IMG/VR virus record: IMGVR_UViG_3300028177_000014
Location: 1 to 36,252 of that record
Strand: one strand, 5' to 3'
DNA from: a virus
Length of the DNA stretch: 36,252 nt
Positions 9,285-17,428 of the stretch are shown piece after piece (the stretch's first letter is position 1; every line of letters starts with the position of its first letter). Made by a program: the position numbers and the translations under genes. A model generated the notes under the pieces. That model was not told the DNA's origin and did not search any database. It saw only the letters and a program-made list of their open reading frames with translations.

Positions 9285-9638
9285 CTAAAGCATTTCTTCC
9301 AACAACCCATCAACTTCAAAAGCGGTATCCGACAAAGCGCGGATTGTTGGAACTTGTCGGAATCGGAAATTCAAAAGTGTTCCATCAAGCGGATCTTCCA
9401 TTTGGAATGCCAGGGATCCCCCTTTGATGGTAACGGTAAAGAAAGTAATGAAAGTTGTTCTTTGTGCTAAGGATTCAAAGAGCCATTGAACTTTCAAGGT
9501 TCGAACATTGCTTGTTGCCCGTGGCCTTGATTTTGCTTCCCCGCTGGAAACTTCCGAGCGCAACAATACATCAGGCAAGCTTTCGTTGTACCCTTGAATC
9601 TTTGGGCGTTGCGGTAAAGTCCCGGGCCAGGCCGCCAT
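9285..9638 (-). CDS. Minor tail protein (gpM-like)
   Basis: 117 residues. The opening AAWPGTLPQRP-IQGYNE-LPDVLLRSE and the central GGSLAFQMEDPLDGTLLNFRF fit a common small siphovirus tail tip protein, found between the tape measure and DUF1833 genes, with a beta-sandwich fold and a gpM-like role. The start ATG overlaps the stop of the tape measure gene by one base, and only two bases separate its stop from the next start. Assignment is by motif and position. Confidence 0.7.
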   Translation of the reverse strand: MAAWPGTLPQRPKIQGYNESLPDVLLRSEVSSGEAKSRPRATSNVRTLKVQWLFESLAQRTTFITFFTVTIKGGSLAFQMEDPLDGTLLNFRFRQVPTIRALSDTAFEVDGLLEEML

Positions 9639-11620
9639 TATCTACCCCGCCGCCTCATGCCGAAGCCCTGGTTTAAGTTGTCATCAAAAGCGCGTTCCTG
9701 AAATCCTTCGTTGACCGTATCCTTGATGAAGATCTTCATTTGTCTTTCCCCGGTAGAACTTTTTGATTCCCTTCTTTCCAATGGTGCGCCGCTTTGCCTT
9801 TGATCGAAAAGCTGAACGGTTGTCCCATCGGAGCCGCCGCCCCCTGGTAATGCCGCTAAAGATTTTGAAGATCCGCCGGCGGAAGGTAAAAGAATATTTT
9901 CCAACAACCCGCCACCGCCAAGCAAATTGCCGCCGCCTGGGATAATGCTTCCAACTAGCCCGCCAATCAATGATTCTATTCCTGATCTCTTCAACTGGTT
10001 TCCAATGTTTCGGAAGAATTCCCCAAATTCAAATTCCCCCGTATCCAGGCCCCTATCAATAATATCAACAAGATCATTCATCCATTGCTTGCCTTGTTGT
10101 TCCATATCCCCGAAGCCCTCGGCCACTTCGTCAAACATACTGGAAAACGATTCTTTGCCAGAATCCGAAACCCCTGTCATCTGTTCTTCCAAGGCCTTTA
10201 GCACCTTATTTTCTTCGGTAGAAAGCGGATCAAATAATTCGGCAAAAAAAGGATCCTTGGAAGGATCGCCCAAATCTTTTAGCATCTTGTCTTCTTTTGC
10301 GGTAAGCGGCTTGAATAATTCAGCGAAGAAAGGGTCATTAGCTGGATCAACTACAGATGGCCCCTTGGAGCCGGAAGCCGCGGCCGCGACTGCCGCGGCG
10401 GTTTTGTTGGCATCATTCCGAATATCTTGAAATTGTTGCAAGAGTCCCGAAATATCAACCCCCTCTTCATATGCTTTTCTGGCCTTTTGCCAATCATCAA
10501 AAGCTTCTTCCGTGGCCGCGGCCGAAGCGCCGCCCCACTCATCAAAAAAGCTTTGCCATTCCGGTAACTTTTTTCTCCAATGAAGAATTGCATCGGAAGC
10601 GGCGGAAGCCGATTGCCCAGGGATCGCGGAAAGAATCCCCATCAAGGCATCCGCAATATTATCAATCTGCTCTAACACGCCAGCGGTAATGGAGATAAAC
10701 GCCGATTCAATCGCATGAAGCCCAAGGCGAACGGTTTCAAATGCCAACATCACCCCGTTTAAGGCGTCCATCCAAGCGCCTGTTCCTTTTACCGCATCTT
10801 CAAAAAGGTTCACTATTTTTTCTCTAAGATTCCCGCTTTCCTTTGACGCGCCGATCATCTTATCAACAGCCGCTTTCATGAATGGGGAAATTTCCGAAGT
10901 TGCTACATCAGCCAAAGCGGAAAAGATTGATTTCAATCGATTCATCGAATCGTTGAAGGTTTCGATCTTGGCCGCATCCGCCCTACTCAACAATAGGCCC
11001 ATCTGTTCCATTTCTTCATTCACCGCATCAATTGCTTCCCGGCCGCCCTTCAAAAGATTGACCAAGGCAACCCCTTCCGTATCAAACAACTTGAACGCAA
11101 GACGAACCCGCGTTGACTGATCGCCAACATCTTTGAATTTATCAGCAATTCTTTTCAACGCCTCTTCCGGCCCGGCGGTTTGGAGGTCAACGGCGTCCAA
11201 TCCCATTTCTTTTAACGCATCCTTTGCTTCGCCGGTCCCCTTGGCCGCCTCCGCAATTCTTCGGACCATTCTTTGTATAGCTGTCCCGGTTGCGCTGGCC
11301 TTCACTCCGGCCTGTTCCGCGGCGTCCGTGATTCCCTGTAACCCCTCCATTGAGATTCCAAGTTTGTCGGCAAGTTTTGCTTGGGCGTCAACCGCTTCCA
11401 AAGAGCTTTTGATTAACGCGCCCAGGCCAAGCGCACCGGCGGCGGCCGCCAACATGGGAACCATTCCCCCCAGGGAATTTACAAGCCGGCGCGAAGCTTT
11501 CGCCGCGCCCCCCAGGGAAGCACCAATGTTCTTGGCAAGTCCCTTGGATTTATTAGCGGCCCTCTGTAGCCCCTTAGTATCTCCGCCGATCCTTACAAAC
11601 AAGTCACCAATTGAAGCCAT
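9638..11620 (-). CDS. Tail tape measure protein
   Basis: 660 residues with the usual traits of tape measure proteins: an alanine- and glycine-rich start with regularly spaced basic residues (LFVRIGGDTKGLQRAANKSK), hydrophobic segments at about residues 53-75 and 288-340, long helical stretches, and a glycine-rich C-terminal part around GGNLLGGGGLLENILL. Tape measure proteins set tail length and leave the tail first during DNA entry. At about 0.15 nm per residue the tail would be near 100 nm long, which is only an estimate. The ATG overlaps the stop of the frameshifted chaperone (TAATG). The pair of chaperone frames just upstream supports the call. Confidence 0.93.
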   Translation of the reverse strand: MASIGDLFVRIGGDTKGLQRAANKSKGLAKNIGASLGGAAKASRRLVNSLGGMVPMLAAAAGALGLGALIKSSLEAVDAQAKLADKLGISMEGLQGITDAAEQAGVKASATGTAIQRMVRRIAEAAKGTGEAKDALKEMGLDAVDLQTAGPEEALKRIADKFKDVGDQSTRVRLAFKLFDTEGVALVNLLKGGREAIDAVNEEMEQMGLLLSRADAAKIETFNDSMNRLKSIFSALADVATSEISPFMKAAVDKMIGASKESGNLREKIVNLFEDAVKGTGAWMDALNGVMLAFETVRLGLHAIESAFISITAGVLEQIDNIADALMGILSAIPGQSASAASDAILHWRKKLPEWQSFFDEWGGASAAATEEAFDDWQKARKAYEEGVDISGLLQQFQDIRNDANKTAAAVAAAASGSKGPSVVDPANDPFFAELFKPLTAKEDKMLKDLGDPSKDPFFAELFDPLSTEENKVLKALEEQMTGVSDSGKESFSSMFDEVAEGFGDMEQQGKQWMNDLVDIIDRGLDTGEFEFGEFFRNIGNQLKRSGIESLIGGLVGSIIPGGGNLLGGGGLLENILLPSAGGSSKSLAALPGGGGSDGTTVQLFDQRQSGAPLERRESKSSTGERQMKIFIKDTVNEGFQERAFDDNLNQGFGMRRRGR

Positions 11621-12176
11621 TACCTTTTCCCTTTTCCCCTCTTCGTTGCTTTTTCTATTGCTTTATCTTTTAAGGTAAACCATTCATACCAAAGAAACAA
11701 TTCCGAATAAGGGATTGCGCCAAGTTCACAAAGGGTTTTGCCAAGCCTGTCACCAACAAACAATTGCGCCCGCAAGAGCGCGTCAGACTCTATTTTTTTT
11801 TAGGGCTTGGCTCGGATTTCTTGGTTGGTGCTATATAGGCATAGGCCGCGGATCCAAGGGTTGTAACAAATGAGGAAGCGGGCGCCGCTTTGAGGGATTC
11901 CAAATCCCCAACCTCATAAACCTTTTCTTCTGTCCCTGGAACATAAGTGCAAAGGATCAAGGCCCAAACGTGAAGTTCCCCGGTGTTGGGTAGCACGCCC
12001 TTTTCAATCTTTCCGTCCGGGTATCCTTTCCGAAGGATTTCATGGGCATCCGCAACGGTAGGTTCCCGAATCTCAAAATCAACGCCGTCGAATTCAACGA
12101 TCTTAGAGCGGAAGGTTTTCTTGGATCCAACCGTTTTTGCTCTGAGCTTATCGCGTAGGTTTTCGGGTTTACTCAT
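11620..12176 (-). CDS. Tail assembly chaperone GT fusion via -1 frameshift
   Basis: Predicted long form of 185 residues: 128 residues in the 0 frame, a -1 slip on the A run at 11793-11801, then 57 residues (IESDALLRAQLFVGDRLG at the start, YSELFLWYEW in the middle) to a TAA at 11620-11622. The extension has the PYSEL--W motif common in gpT-type tails, and its stop overlaps the tape measure ATG as TAATG, so the whole gap between the two genes is coding. In lambda the G/GT ratio set by this slip matters for tail assembly. The 171-base extension has no start codon with a ribosome binding site of its own, which favours the fusion over a separate gene. Confidence 0.8.
11790..12176 (-). CDS. Tail assembly chaperone, short form (gpG-like)
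   Basis: 128 residues, the 0-frame product directly upstream of the tape measure gene. It has the helical, charged make-up of gpG-type chaperones (EFDGVDFEIREPTVADA, then a WALILCTYVP helix) and ends SPKKK at a run of nine A bases followed at once by TAG. Such chaperones bind the tape measure during tail assembly and are not expected in the finished virion. The stop sits directly on a slippery run, and the -1 frame beyond it is open up to the tape measure start, so a longer fusion is also made. The ATG overlaps the stop of the upstream tube gene. Confidence 0.85.
   Translation of the reverse strand: MSKPENLRDKLRAKTVGSKKTFRSKIVEFDGVDFEIREPTVADAHEILRKGYPDGKIEKGVLPNTGELHVWALILCTYVPGTEEKVYEVGDLESLKAAPASSFVTTLGSAAYAYIAPTKKSEPSPKKK
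11793..11801 (-). promoter_or_regulatory. Slippery A9 sequence for -1 ribosomal frameshift
   Basis: On the minus strand the codons read CCT AAA AAA AAA TAG. A slip of one base back on the last lysine codons avoids the TAG and enters the gpT-like frame. The position, just before the tape measure gene, is where nearly all long-tailed phages carry such a site. A downstream stimulating hairpin was not identified with confidence. Confidence 0.8.
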
Positions 12177-12787
12177 TATAGAAAGGCAAAATCCGCATTC
12201 GGGATTCCGGCGCCATCAAGAGCAAATGATACTTCTTCATCTTCGATCCCGTCAATATCCCCGCTCCATCCAACATCAGGAATTACCATCCAAGCGCGCA
12301 TAATTGGATCCGCGCCCCCTGGCTTTATTTCGAAAACCAAGGGTAAGCGCGCCAAGAGGGACGCAATGAAAAAACCATTAGCCCAATTCAAACGAAGGGT
12401 TGCGGATACATCAATGAGGCCAATGACGCGGGATCTGTAGCCGGCATCACCAAACGCGGTATCGTCTAGCTCCGTTGCCGTAAGCTCAACCGAAAATTCC
12501 TTTCCGGTTGCGACAACTGTCATTGGAATATATTTCCCGGAAATTGTAACAACACCCCCAGGCGGCGCGGGCAATGTTACCGAGCCATCAAGATAGTTTA
12601 TTTCATCGGGAACAACGGGAACCCCGCCATCTTCTACAACTGGAACGGTTGCCCGATCAAAGATTTGTTTTGTTGCGTCCGTGACTTGATAAACATTGCC
12701 GCTCGTATTGGTCGTTGCTTCATCCGTAAACGTGGTTGCGGTCCCCGGTTGCTTGATTGCGGTATTATAAGAAGCTGTCCCCGTCAT
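12176..12787 (-). CDS. Tail tube protein paralogue 2 (203 residues)
   Basis: Begins MTGTASYNTAIKQP and shares an MTGTA-Y--IK start and the segment ELDDTAFGDAGYRSRVIGLID with the 142-residue protein just upstream, so the two come from a duplication. It has an added N-terminal region of about 80 residues (beta-rich, with YLDGSVTLPAPPGGVVTISG). The core resembles tail tube proteins of the lambda V type. It may be the second ring type of the tube, a tail terminator-proximal ring, or the tube protein itself. It is coupled to the chaperone gene by an overlapping stop and start. Confidence 0.7.
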   Translation of the reverse strand: MTGTASYNTAIKQPGTATTFTDEATTNTSGNVYQVTDATKQIFDRATVPVVEDGGVPVVPDEINYLDGSVTLPAPPGGVVTISGKYIPMTVVATGKEFSVELTATELDDTAFGDAGYRSRVIGLIDVSATLRLNWANGFFIASLLARLPLVFEIKPGGADPIMRAWMVIPDVGWSGDIDGIEDEEVSFALDGAGIPNADFAFL

Positions 12788-12790
12788 GGC

Positions 12791-13219
12791 TTAGGCCGGC
12801 GGATCGGACGCCGCCGCAGTCACCGCGCCATCCCCTTTTAGTTCAAATGACACAACTTCTTTTCCATCGACTCCGCCGGCTTGCTTGTAATTCAAGATCT
12901 TGCATGGAATATCAAAGCCATCAGCCAAGACGCCAGAAGGAAGATATTGAAAATAAGTTGTTGCCCTGGCTAAGAACTGAGAACGAACCGTTGCAAGCGC
13001 AGTATTCAGCGCGCCGCCGGTAATCATGTATTCACAAGTCACAGAAAGGCCGGAATCCAAAAGGCCCATGATTCTTGACCGAACCCCCGCATCCAAAGAG
13101 GACGTATCATCCAATTCGGCCGCCTCAAGATCAAGGTTTCCATCGGCTTGCGGCAACTCTAGCCAGTTTGCCCCATCGGATACTTTTATCTTTTTCCCAT
13201 ATGCCGCGGTTCCAGTCAT
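12791..13219 (-). CDS. Tail tube (major tail) protein paralogue 1
   Basis: 142 residues: MTGTAAYGKKIKVSDG, then LDLEAAELDDTSSLDAGVRSRIMGLLDSG, then a beta-rich core ending VSFELKGDGAV. This layout is usual for siphovirus tail tube subunits that stack as hexamers around the tape measure. It lies between a DUF3168 tail completion gene and the second tube paralogue, in the expected place. Which of the two paralogues builds most of the tube cannot be told from sequence; this one is closer in length to compact tube proteins. Confidence 0.75.
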   Translation of the reverse strand: MTGTAAYGKKIKVSDGANWLELPQADGNLDLEAAELDDTSSLDAGVRSRIMGLLDSGLSVTCEYMITGGALNTALATVRSQFLARATTYFQYLPSGVLADGFDIPCKILNYKQAGGVDGKEVVSFELKGDGAVTAAASDPPA

Positions 13220-13228
13220 TACCGCCCC

Positions 13229-13618
13229 CTATTGTTCAAAAAACGCCAAGAAATCATTTGATGTTTGATAAGCATCTTCGTCATCGTCGTAAAAATGCTG
13301 TCGATTGTTCATCATAATTGCCTGTATTATTAGCCCGTCAATAGTTCCATTGTATCCATCAAGCGAAATTCTTACAAGTTCGGAAACTACATTTGCCGAT
13401 TCCCTGGAAGCCGCGAATACATCAACATCGATTCCGGCCTTTGGTAAATCATCAACCCCGCCCGCAATTGGATTGTGAGTTTCCGAGGTAAGAACAATAC
13501 GGATTGCGGGATATTCAACATTTTGAGGAAGCTTGTCCGGATAAATCCTATTGGAGACTTTCGCCACAACATCAGCATCATTTGAAAGCAAGGAAAAGAA
13601 AGCTTCATCTATTGTCAT
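13229..13618 (-). CDS. DUF3168-like tail completion/terminator protein
   Basis: 129 residues from the ATG at 13618, chosen because it overlaps the preceding stop (ATGA) and is preceded by AAGGGA. An upstream in-frame ATG at 13717 lies inside the previous gene. The opening IDEAFFSLLSNDADVVAKV-NRIYPDKLPQNVEYPAI fits the DUF3168 family (SPP1 gp17-like), which caps the tail tube at the neck. The central VDVFAASRESANVVSEL helix also fits. It stands between the HK97 gp10-like and tail tube genes, the normal order. Confidence 0.78.
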   Translation of the reverse strand: MTIDEAFFSLLSNDADVVAKVSNRIYPDKLPQNVEYPAIRIVLTSETHNPIAGGVDDLPKAGIDVDVFAASRESANVVSELVRISLDGYNGTIDGLIIQAIMMNNRQHFYDDDEDAYQTSNDFLAFFEQ

Positions 13619-14088
13619 CGTTTTCCCTTGGCTTCCAACTTTCGGATATGCTTTCCAATACGGATCCGCATTTCTTCGGAAAAGATCCGCATTGACGCGC
13701 CCTTGTTTGCTTGCCAAGCCGGGCGCACAAAAGGCCGCTTTTCATGTTGCTTGGATCCGTATTCAAAAAAGATTCCATAATAGTTTTCAGACCTTGGGCC
13801 AACGATAATTATCACCGGCGCATTCTTCCCGCGCTTGCCCATCTTCAAAGACTTGATAATGATTCCGCGAGATAACGGCCGCTTGACGACTTTCCCGCGC
13901 ACTTTGGTTTTGTGCTTCGCGGCCTTGGGCGCCCGGATCTGGATTCCCTCTTTCACGGGCTTTGCTGATTTTCTTAATGAAGTCCTAAGCGCTGAACGCG
14001 GCAACCCTTCCGGAATATCTCCCAGGTTGGCAAGAACCGTTTTCAATCCAATGATATCCGGATCGCGGGCAAATCCAAGGTCACTCAC
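13615..14088 (-). CDS. HK97 gp10-like neck/tail connector protein
   Basis: 157 residues, very basic. The N-terminal half has LKTVLANLGDIPEGLPRSALRTSLRKSAKPVKEGIQIRAP in pieces typical of HK97 gp10 family proteins, and the C-terminal half has the hallmark YYGIFFEYGSKQHEKRPFVRPAW. These proteins act at the head-tail joint. It overlaps both neighbours by four bases. Confidence 0.82.
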   Translation of the reverse strand: MSDLGFARDPDIIGLKTVLANLGDIPEGLPRSALRTSLRKSAKPVKEGIQIRAPKAAKHKTKVRGKVVKRPLSRGIIIKSLKMGKRGKNAPVIIIVGPRSENYYGIFFEYGSKQHEKRPFVRPAWQANKGASMRIFSEEMRIRIGKHIRKLEAKGKR

Positions 14089-14408
14089 AATTGAACCTCT
14101 TTACAATGGATCTCAATCCTTTCATGCTTTTCTTCTACATCAATTGTATTCTTGATCTCGAAAATGCGGGTTCCATAAAGAATTCTTTGCTTTACCGAAA
14201 GCCCTGGGATAAATCGAATGATAACAACGTGGGAAATCTCGGATACCAATTGAGCGGAAGTGAATATTTGCTTGGCGGTTCTTGGCTCAACCCCGGCATA
14301 TACAGTTCTGAAATGCACCCAGGTTATAACTTCGCCACCGGCGGCGCCTTTCGCAACCACCGGGCTTTGAATTATTACCCTATGTTTTAACCTTCCCGCT
14401 CGTATCAT
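14085..14408 (-). CDS. Head closure / head-tail adaptor protein (gp16/gp7-like)
   Basis: 107 residues with the pattern of SPP1 gp16-type head closure proteins: MIRAGRLKHRVIIQSP, WVHFRTVYAGVEPRTAKQ, then a VVIIRFIPGLSVKQRI segment and a final IEIHCKEV strand. It forms a ring beneath the connector and closes the filled head. The stop overlaps the gp10-like start, and its ATG overlaps the connector stop by one base. Confidence 0.85.
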   Translation of the reverse strand: MIRAGRLKHRVIIQSPVVAKGAAGGEVITWVHFRTVYAGVEPRTAKQIFTSAQLVSEISHVVIIRFIPGLSVKQRILYGTRIFEIKNTIDVEEKHERIEIHCKEVQL

Positions 14409-15340
14409 CAGTATGGAATTTCATAACTTTTATAAACCGCTAACGTGGCATCTGGAATCCTGGAAGAAGGAACACCGAAGAGAAGAAACCCTTCCCGGTT
14501 CTCATACATGAAACCCAAGTGCGCTAACATAGCTTGTTTGATTGGCGCCGGAACATCGGCCGGATTGCCATAGCCCGCAATGAATTCTATTTCAATCGGG
14601 TTCAATACCCCGCTTGTTCTGACACTCGGCCAACCTTCACCATAAGCCGGAAGAATCGCTTCCCGCCCTGGCCTAGTGCCAACAACATACTTTGCCGAAT
14701 CCCAGGTTTGGAGAACGCCATTAGTATCAATGTATTTTACGGAAGTAATTGATTGCAAAGGCGCCCTTGGAATTATCAATCCGGTCCCCGAACTATCTGG
14801 AAAAGCTTTTGGATAGTAAGTCAAAGTCTGAGTGATCAAGGCCCGTCCGGTATGCTTTTCTGCCTGAGTTCTTACATTCTCAATCAAAAGAGTAAGTTGT
14901 GGATCCAAGGTTGAATTGATTGCCGGGATATCCGCGCCCAGGTTCGCATCGGAAATATTATCTTGATAAGTGGTTGCGGTGTTATCGGCTACCGTGGCAA
15001 CCAATTTGAAAACGGATCCACCGGCGGCGGTCCGGTATACCTTCCGGCCTGTTACCAGGGAACCCCCAATTGGAAGCGTGATATCTGCCTTGCCCTGGCC
15101 GGCGTCGGTTGTAAGAACTTCGGAACCTGGGCTTCCGGTTGTTTCACCGTCGGCCGTTTGAAAAGTGATTTTCCATTGGTGCGCCCCGTTGTCTACGTTC
15201 CCGGCTTCGGCAACAAGCGCAACGGTTGGAAGTGGCGGCGCGGGTTCACCGTCTGTTAGATCAAGACGCCGATCCCGCTTTACCTCTTCGATTGTGAGCG
15301 GTTCCAGCGCCGGGCCTGTTTCTACCTCGACACTGAACAT
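14408..15340 (-). CDS. Head-tail connector (HK97 gp6-like) with inserted Ig-like domain
   Basis: 310 residues. The ends match gp6-type connectors: ALEPLTIEEVKRDRRLD at the start, then from about residue 146 DPQLTLLIENVRTQAEKHTGRALITQTL, PRAPLQSITSVKYID, EIEFIAGYGNPADVPAPIKQAML. Between them, residues of about 38-144 form an extra beta-sandwich-like domain with GAHQWKITFQTADGETTGSPG and VTGRKVYRTAAGG, a type frequent in phage fibre and adhesin proteins. Without it the protein would be close to 200 residues, the usual connector length. The extra domain probably sticks out from the neck ring and may bind a surface or a neck fibre. Confidence 0.85.
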   Translation of the reverse strand: MFSVEVETGPALEPLTIEEVKRDRRLDLTDGEPAPPLPTVALVAEAGNVDNGAHQWKITFQTADGETTGSPGSEVLTTDAGQGKADITLPIGGSLVTGRKVYRTAAGGSVFKLVATVADNTATTYQDNISDANLGADIPAINSTLDPQLTLLIENVRTQAEKHTGRALITQTLTYYPKAFPDSSGTGLIIPRAPLQSITSVKYIDTNGVLQTWDSAKYVVGTRPGREAILPAYGEGWPSVRTSGVLNPIEIEFIAGYGNPADVPAPIKQAMLAHLGFMYENREGFLLFGVPSSRIPDATLAVYKSYEIPY

Positions 15341-15345
15341 ACTTT

Positions 15346-15654
15346 TTACCCCTCATCAAATACGGTTCCGCGTAACTCTTCCCCGCCGTCTTCCGGCTCT
15401 TTGGGTTCATCCTTCGGCTTGTCCTTGGCTTTCGCCTTCGGCTTGTCCTTGGGCTTCTCTTCTTCGTCCGGATCCGCGGCCTTTCTCTTCGCTCTATCTT
15501 TCTCGCCCTTGGTAAGTTCTTTTGTCTCTTCCGCTTGTACGGATTTACAAAGTTGTTTCCCAAGTTTTTGATCAACAATGGCGACTTGCCCAGGCCCAAT
15601 TGTTAGTTCGGGCGTGTTCAAGCGCCCGAATACTTTGATTCGCATTGTTTTCAT
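15346..15654 (-). CDS. Small protein with charged disordered tail
   Basis: 102 residues, not recognised. The first 50 residues form a compact beta-rich part (RIKVFGRLNTPELTIGPGQVAIVDQKLGKQL). The rest is low-complexity: repeated KPKDKPKAKAKDKPK followed by acidic residues ending GTVFDEG. The repeat is visible in the DNA as recurring ggcttgtccttg. It is placed between the possible decoration protein and the connector, so a minor head protein is likely, by context. Confidence 0.6.
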   Translation of the reverse strand: MKTMRIKVFGRLNTPELTIGPGQVAIVDQKLGKQLCKSVQAEETKELTKGEKDRAKRKAADPDEEEKPKDKPKAKAKDKPKDEPKEPEDGGEELRGTVFDEG

Positions 15655-15684
15655 AATTTAACCCTCCGCCCCAAAGATACCATT

Positions 15685-16122
15685 TTAGGAAGGGGAAATT
15701 AAGCTAAGGGAATTTATCAGGTCGGCCGACTGTGTTACCGGCTCAATCCTCCCCTTGTACTGAATTGCGATGATCGCGGCCAAGGTTGCATTTGCCGTAC
15801 CAATGACTGATTCTGCGCGAATGTATCGCTTGAGCGGCCGATATACATCAAGCCCCAAAAGTTTATCATCCGCATCGGCGGCCCCGGCGGTGAAGGTTGC
15901 GTTTCCATCGGTGAGCTCGGCGGCATCAGACATATCCGATTGGCCCCCCTCTTGAGCTTTCAAAGTGATAACAGAAGTATCATCAACATCATCAAACTTT
16001 GCCAAGAAAAGAACCCCGTCAAATCCCTGCATATCCAGGGTTGCGCCCTGGACGGTTGCCTGTCCGTCGGCCTGGGCGCCCAGGGAAACACTTATTTTTG
16101 CGCTTTTTAGTAAACCTTGCAT
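15685..16122 (-). CDS. Putative head decoration or minor structural protein
   Basis: 145 residues, one gene after the capsid protein. It has ATLDMQGFDGVLFLAKF near residue 30 and DVYRPLKRYIRAESV near residue 95, a pattern seen in small phage virion proteins encoded between capsid and connector genes. There is no signal or membrane segment. The role is inferred from position and general resemblance; decoration of the capsid surface is the most likely option. Confidence 0.55.
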   Translation of the reverse strand: MQGLLKSAKISVSLGAQADGQATVQGATLDMQGFDGVLFLAKFDDVDDTSVITLKAQEGGQSDMSDAAELTDGNATFTAGAADADDKLLGLDVYRPLKRYIRAESVIGTANATLAAIIAIQYKGRIEPVTQSADLINSLSLISPS

Positions 16123-16186
16123 CTTGTACCCCTTCTCAAAAGAATCATTTTAAGATTGAATTCTTTTAGTTTCTGTTTCCCCTGGC

Positions 16187-17428
16187 TTATGCCGCGCCCA
16201 TTTTTCCGCGCTTGAATGCTTCCGAAAGCACGGGTTGCCCGTCAAACTTCATACGGCCAATATAGCCCGTTTGGTTGTTCTCCGCGTAAAGCTCGGAAAG
16301 AACTTGGATGACAACCTCTTGACTCATTCCAAACCAATAATGGGATAAGTCACCGAACATATACACATAAGCATTTGCGGCGATTGTATTGGGCATATAT
16401 TCAGAAAGAATGATTTCTTTCCCTAAAAGAGTTTCAGGGTCATCAATTTTGGTATTGGGTTCCCAAATGAATTTGTCTTCACCATCGGTAATCCTGGCAA
16501 TATGGGAAAGAATGTCCCGGTGCATTTGCCAAGTTGCTGTAGGCCAATACCCTTCTTTCAACCCATGCTTTGCTCTCATCAGGTTTTTGAAGTCAATTAG
16601 TGCGGCGGTATTGTCGGTTGCAATATCCCGATCCGTATCAATTCCATCGGCGCTTGCTACCATGAAGCCCAGTGGCTCCAGCGCGCCGGATCCGTTTATG
16701 ATCTTGTTTTCCTGAACTGCTTTGAACTTATAGCCAAGGCGCTCATTGACAAGAGCTTCTGGATTCATAACGGCAATTCTCAAGAGTTCATTGGAAACCT
16801 TGATTCTCTTGGCCGCTGGATGCGGAGTGATTCGCCTCTTCTGGAATCCCATTGCGGAATCATCTGATCCGGTTCCTAGTTCCGGAGTCATTTCTGCATC
16901 GTCTGGATCCGCGGTAAGCTCGGCTACTCCGTAGGAATCGGCGGTTGTAGGCGGAAGGGTTCGAACCGCATCTTTCAACCTGAAAGAGTTATCAATGAAC
17001 TTGATGAGTTCGGGAAGGAATTCTTCGGGCATGATCAATGCGCCACCGGCGGCAACGTCATCAGAAGAAAGAGCGCGTTGATTGTCACCCTTGAAAACCA
17101 TTGAACGGAATTCCTCTTGGGAAACTTCGTTTCTTCCACCAATCAAATAGCGGCGAAAGATTTTTTTACGCTGTTCCTTGGGATCATCATTCTTGCCATC
17201 TTTTCGAAGATCATCTTCAAGCTCAAAAGCTTTGCGATTCATGGACCGCTCATTTTCAACCTGGGCGCGTTCGCGCTGAATCTCTTCGACAACAACCCCG
17301 ATCCGAGTATGATTCTCATCAATCTTTTTATTCTCGGCCGCGCCGCGGTTTTCTTGCCCCATTAGGCGCCGGGTATCTTTGGTCAAAGTTACACTTTCCG
17401 CGATGAGTTCCCGTAATTTCTGACTCAT
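16187..17428 (-). CDS. Major capsid protein, HK97 fold
   Basis: 413 residues. About the first 100 are highly charged and helical (delta-domain type, internal scaffold), ending near NQRALSSDD, a plausible place for protease cleavage. The rest follows the HK97 family: GGALIMPEEFLPELIKFID, RLKDAVRTLP, PAAKRIKVSNELL, ERLGYKFKAVQENKIINGSG, then the P-domain and the YWFGMSQEVVIQV strand. It builds the icosahedral shell. A strong AAGGGG site precedes the ATG, which overlaps the protease stop as ATGA; both fit high-level coupled expression. The start at 17428 is well supported. Confidence 0.95.
   Translation of the reverse strand: MSQKLRELIAESVTLTKDTRRLMGQENRGAAENKKIDENHTRIGVVVEEIQRERAQVENERSMNRKAFELEDDLRKDGKNDDPKEQRKKIFRRYLIGGRNEVSQEEFRSMVFKGDNQRALSSDDVAAGGALIMPEEFLPELIKFIDNSFRLKDAVRTLPPTTADSYGVAELTADPDDAEMTPELGTGSDDSAMGFQKRRITPHPAAKRIKVSNELLRIAVMNPEALVNERLGYKFKAVQENKIINGSGALEPLGFMVASADGIDTDRDIATDNTAALIDFKNLMRAKHGLKEGYWPTATWQMHRDILSHIARITDGEDKFIWEPNTKIDDPETLLGKEIILSEYMPNTIAANAYVYMFGDLSHYWFGMSQEVVIQVLSELYAENNQTGYIGRMKFDGQPVLSEAFKRGKMGAA

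Noticed and set aside
11133-11678. Open frame of 181 residues on the plus strand, serine- and alanine-rich
   Set aside because: Antisense to the tape measure gene; its composition mirrors the alanine-rich tape measure codons.
15346-15654. Recurring ggcttgtccttg units as a possible regulatory repeat
   Set aside because: They encode the lysine-proline low-complexity tail of a small protein in frame.
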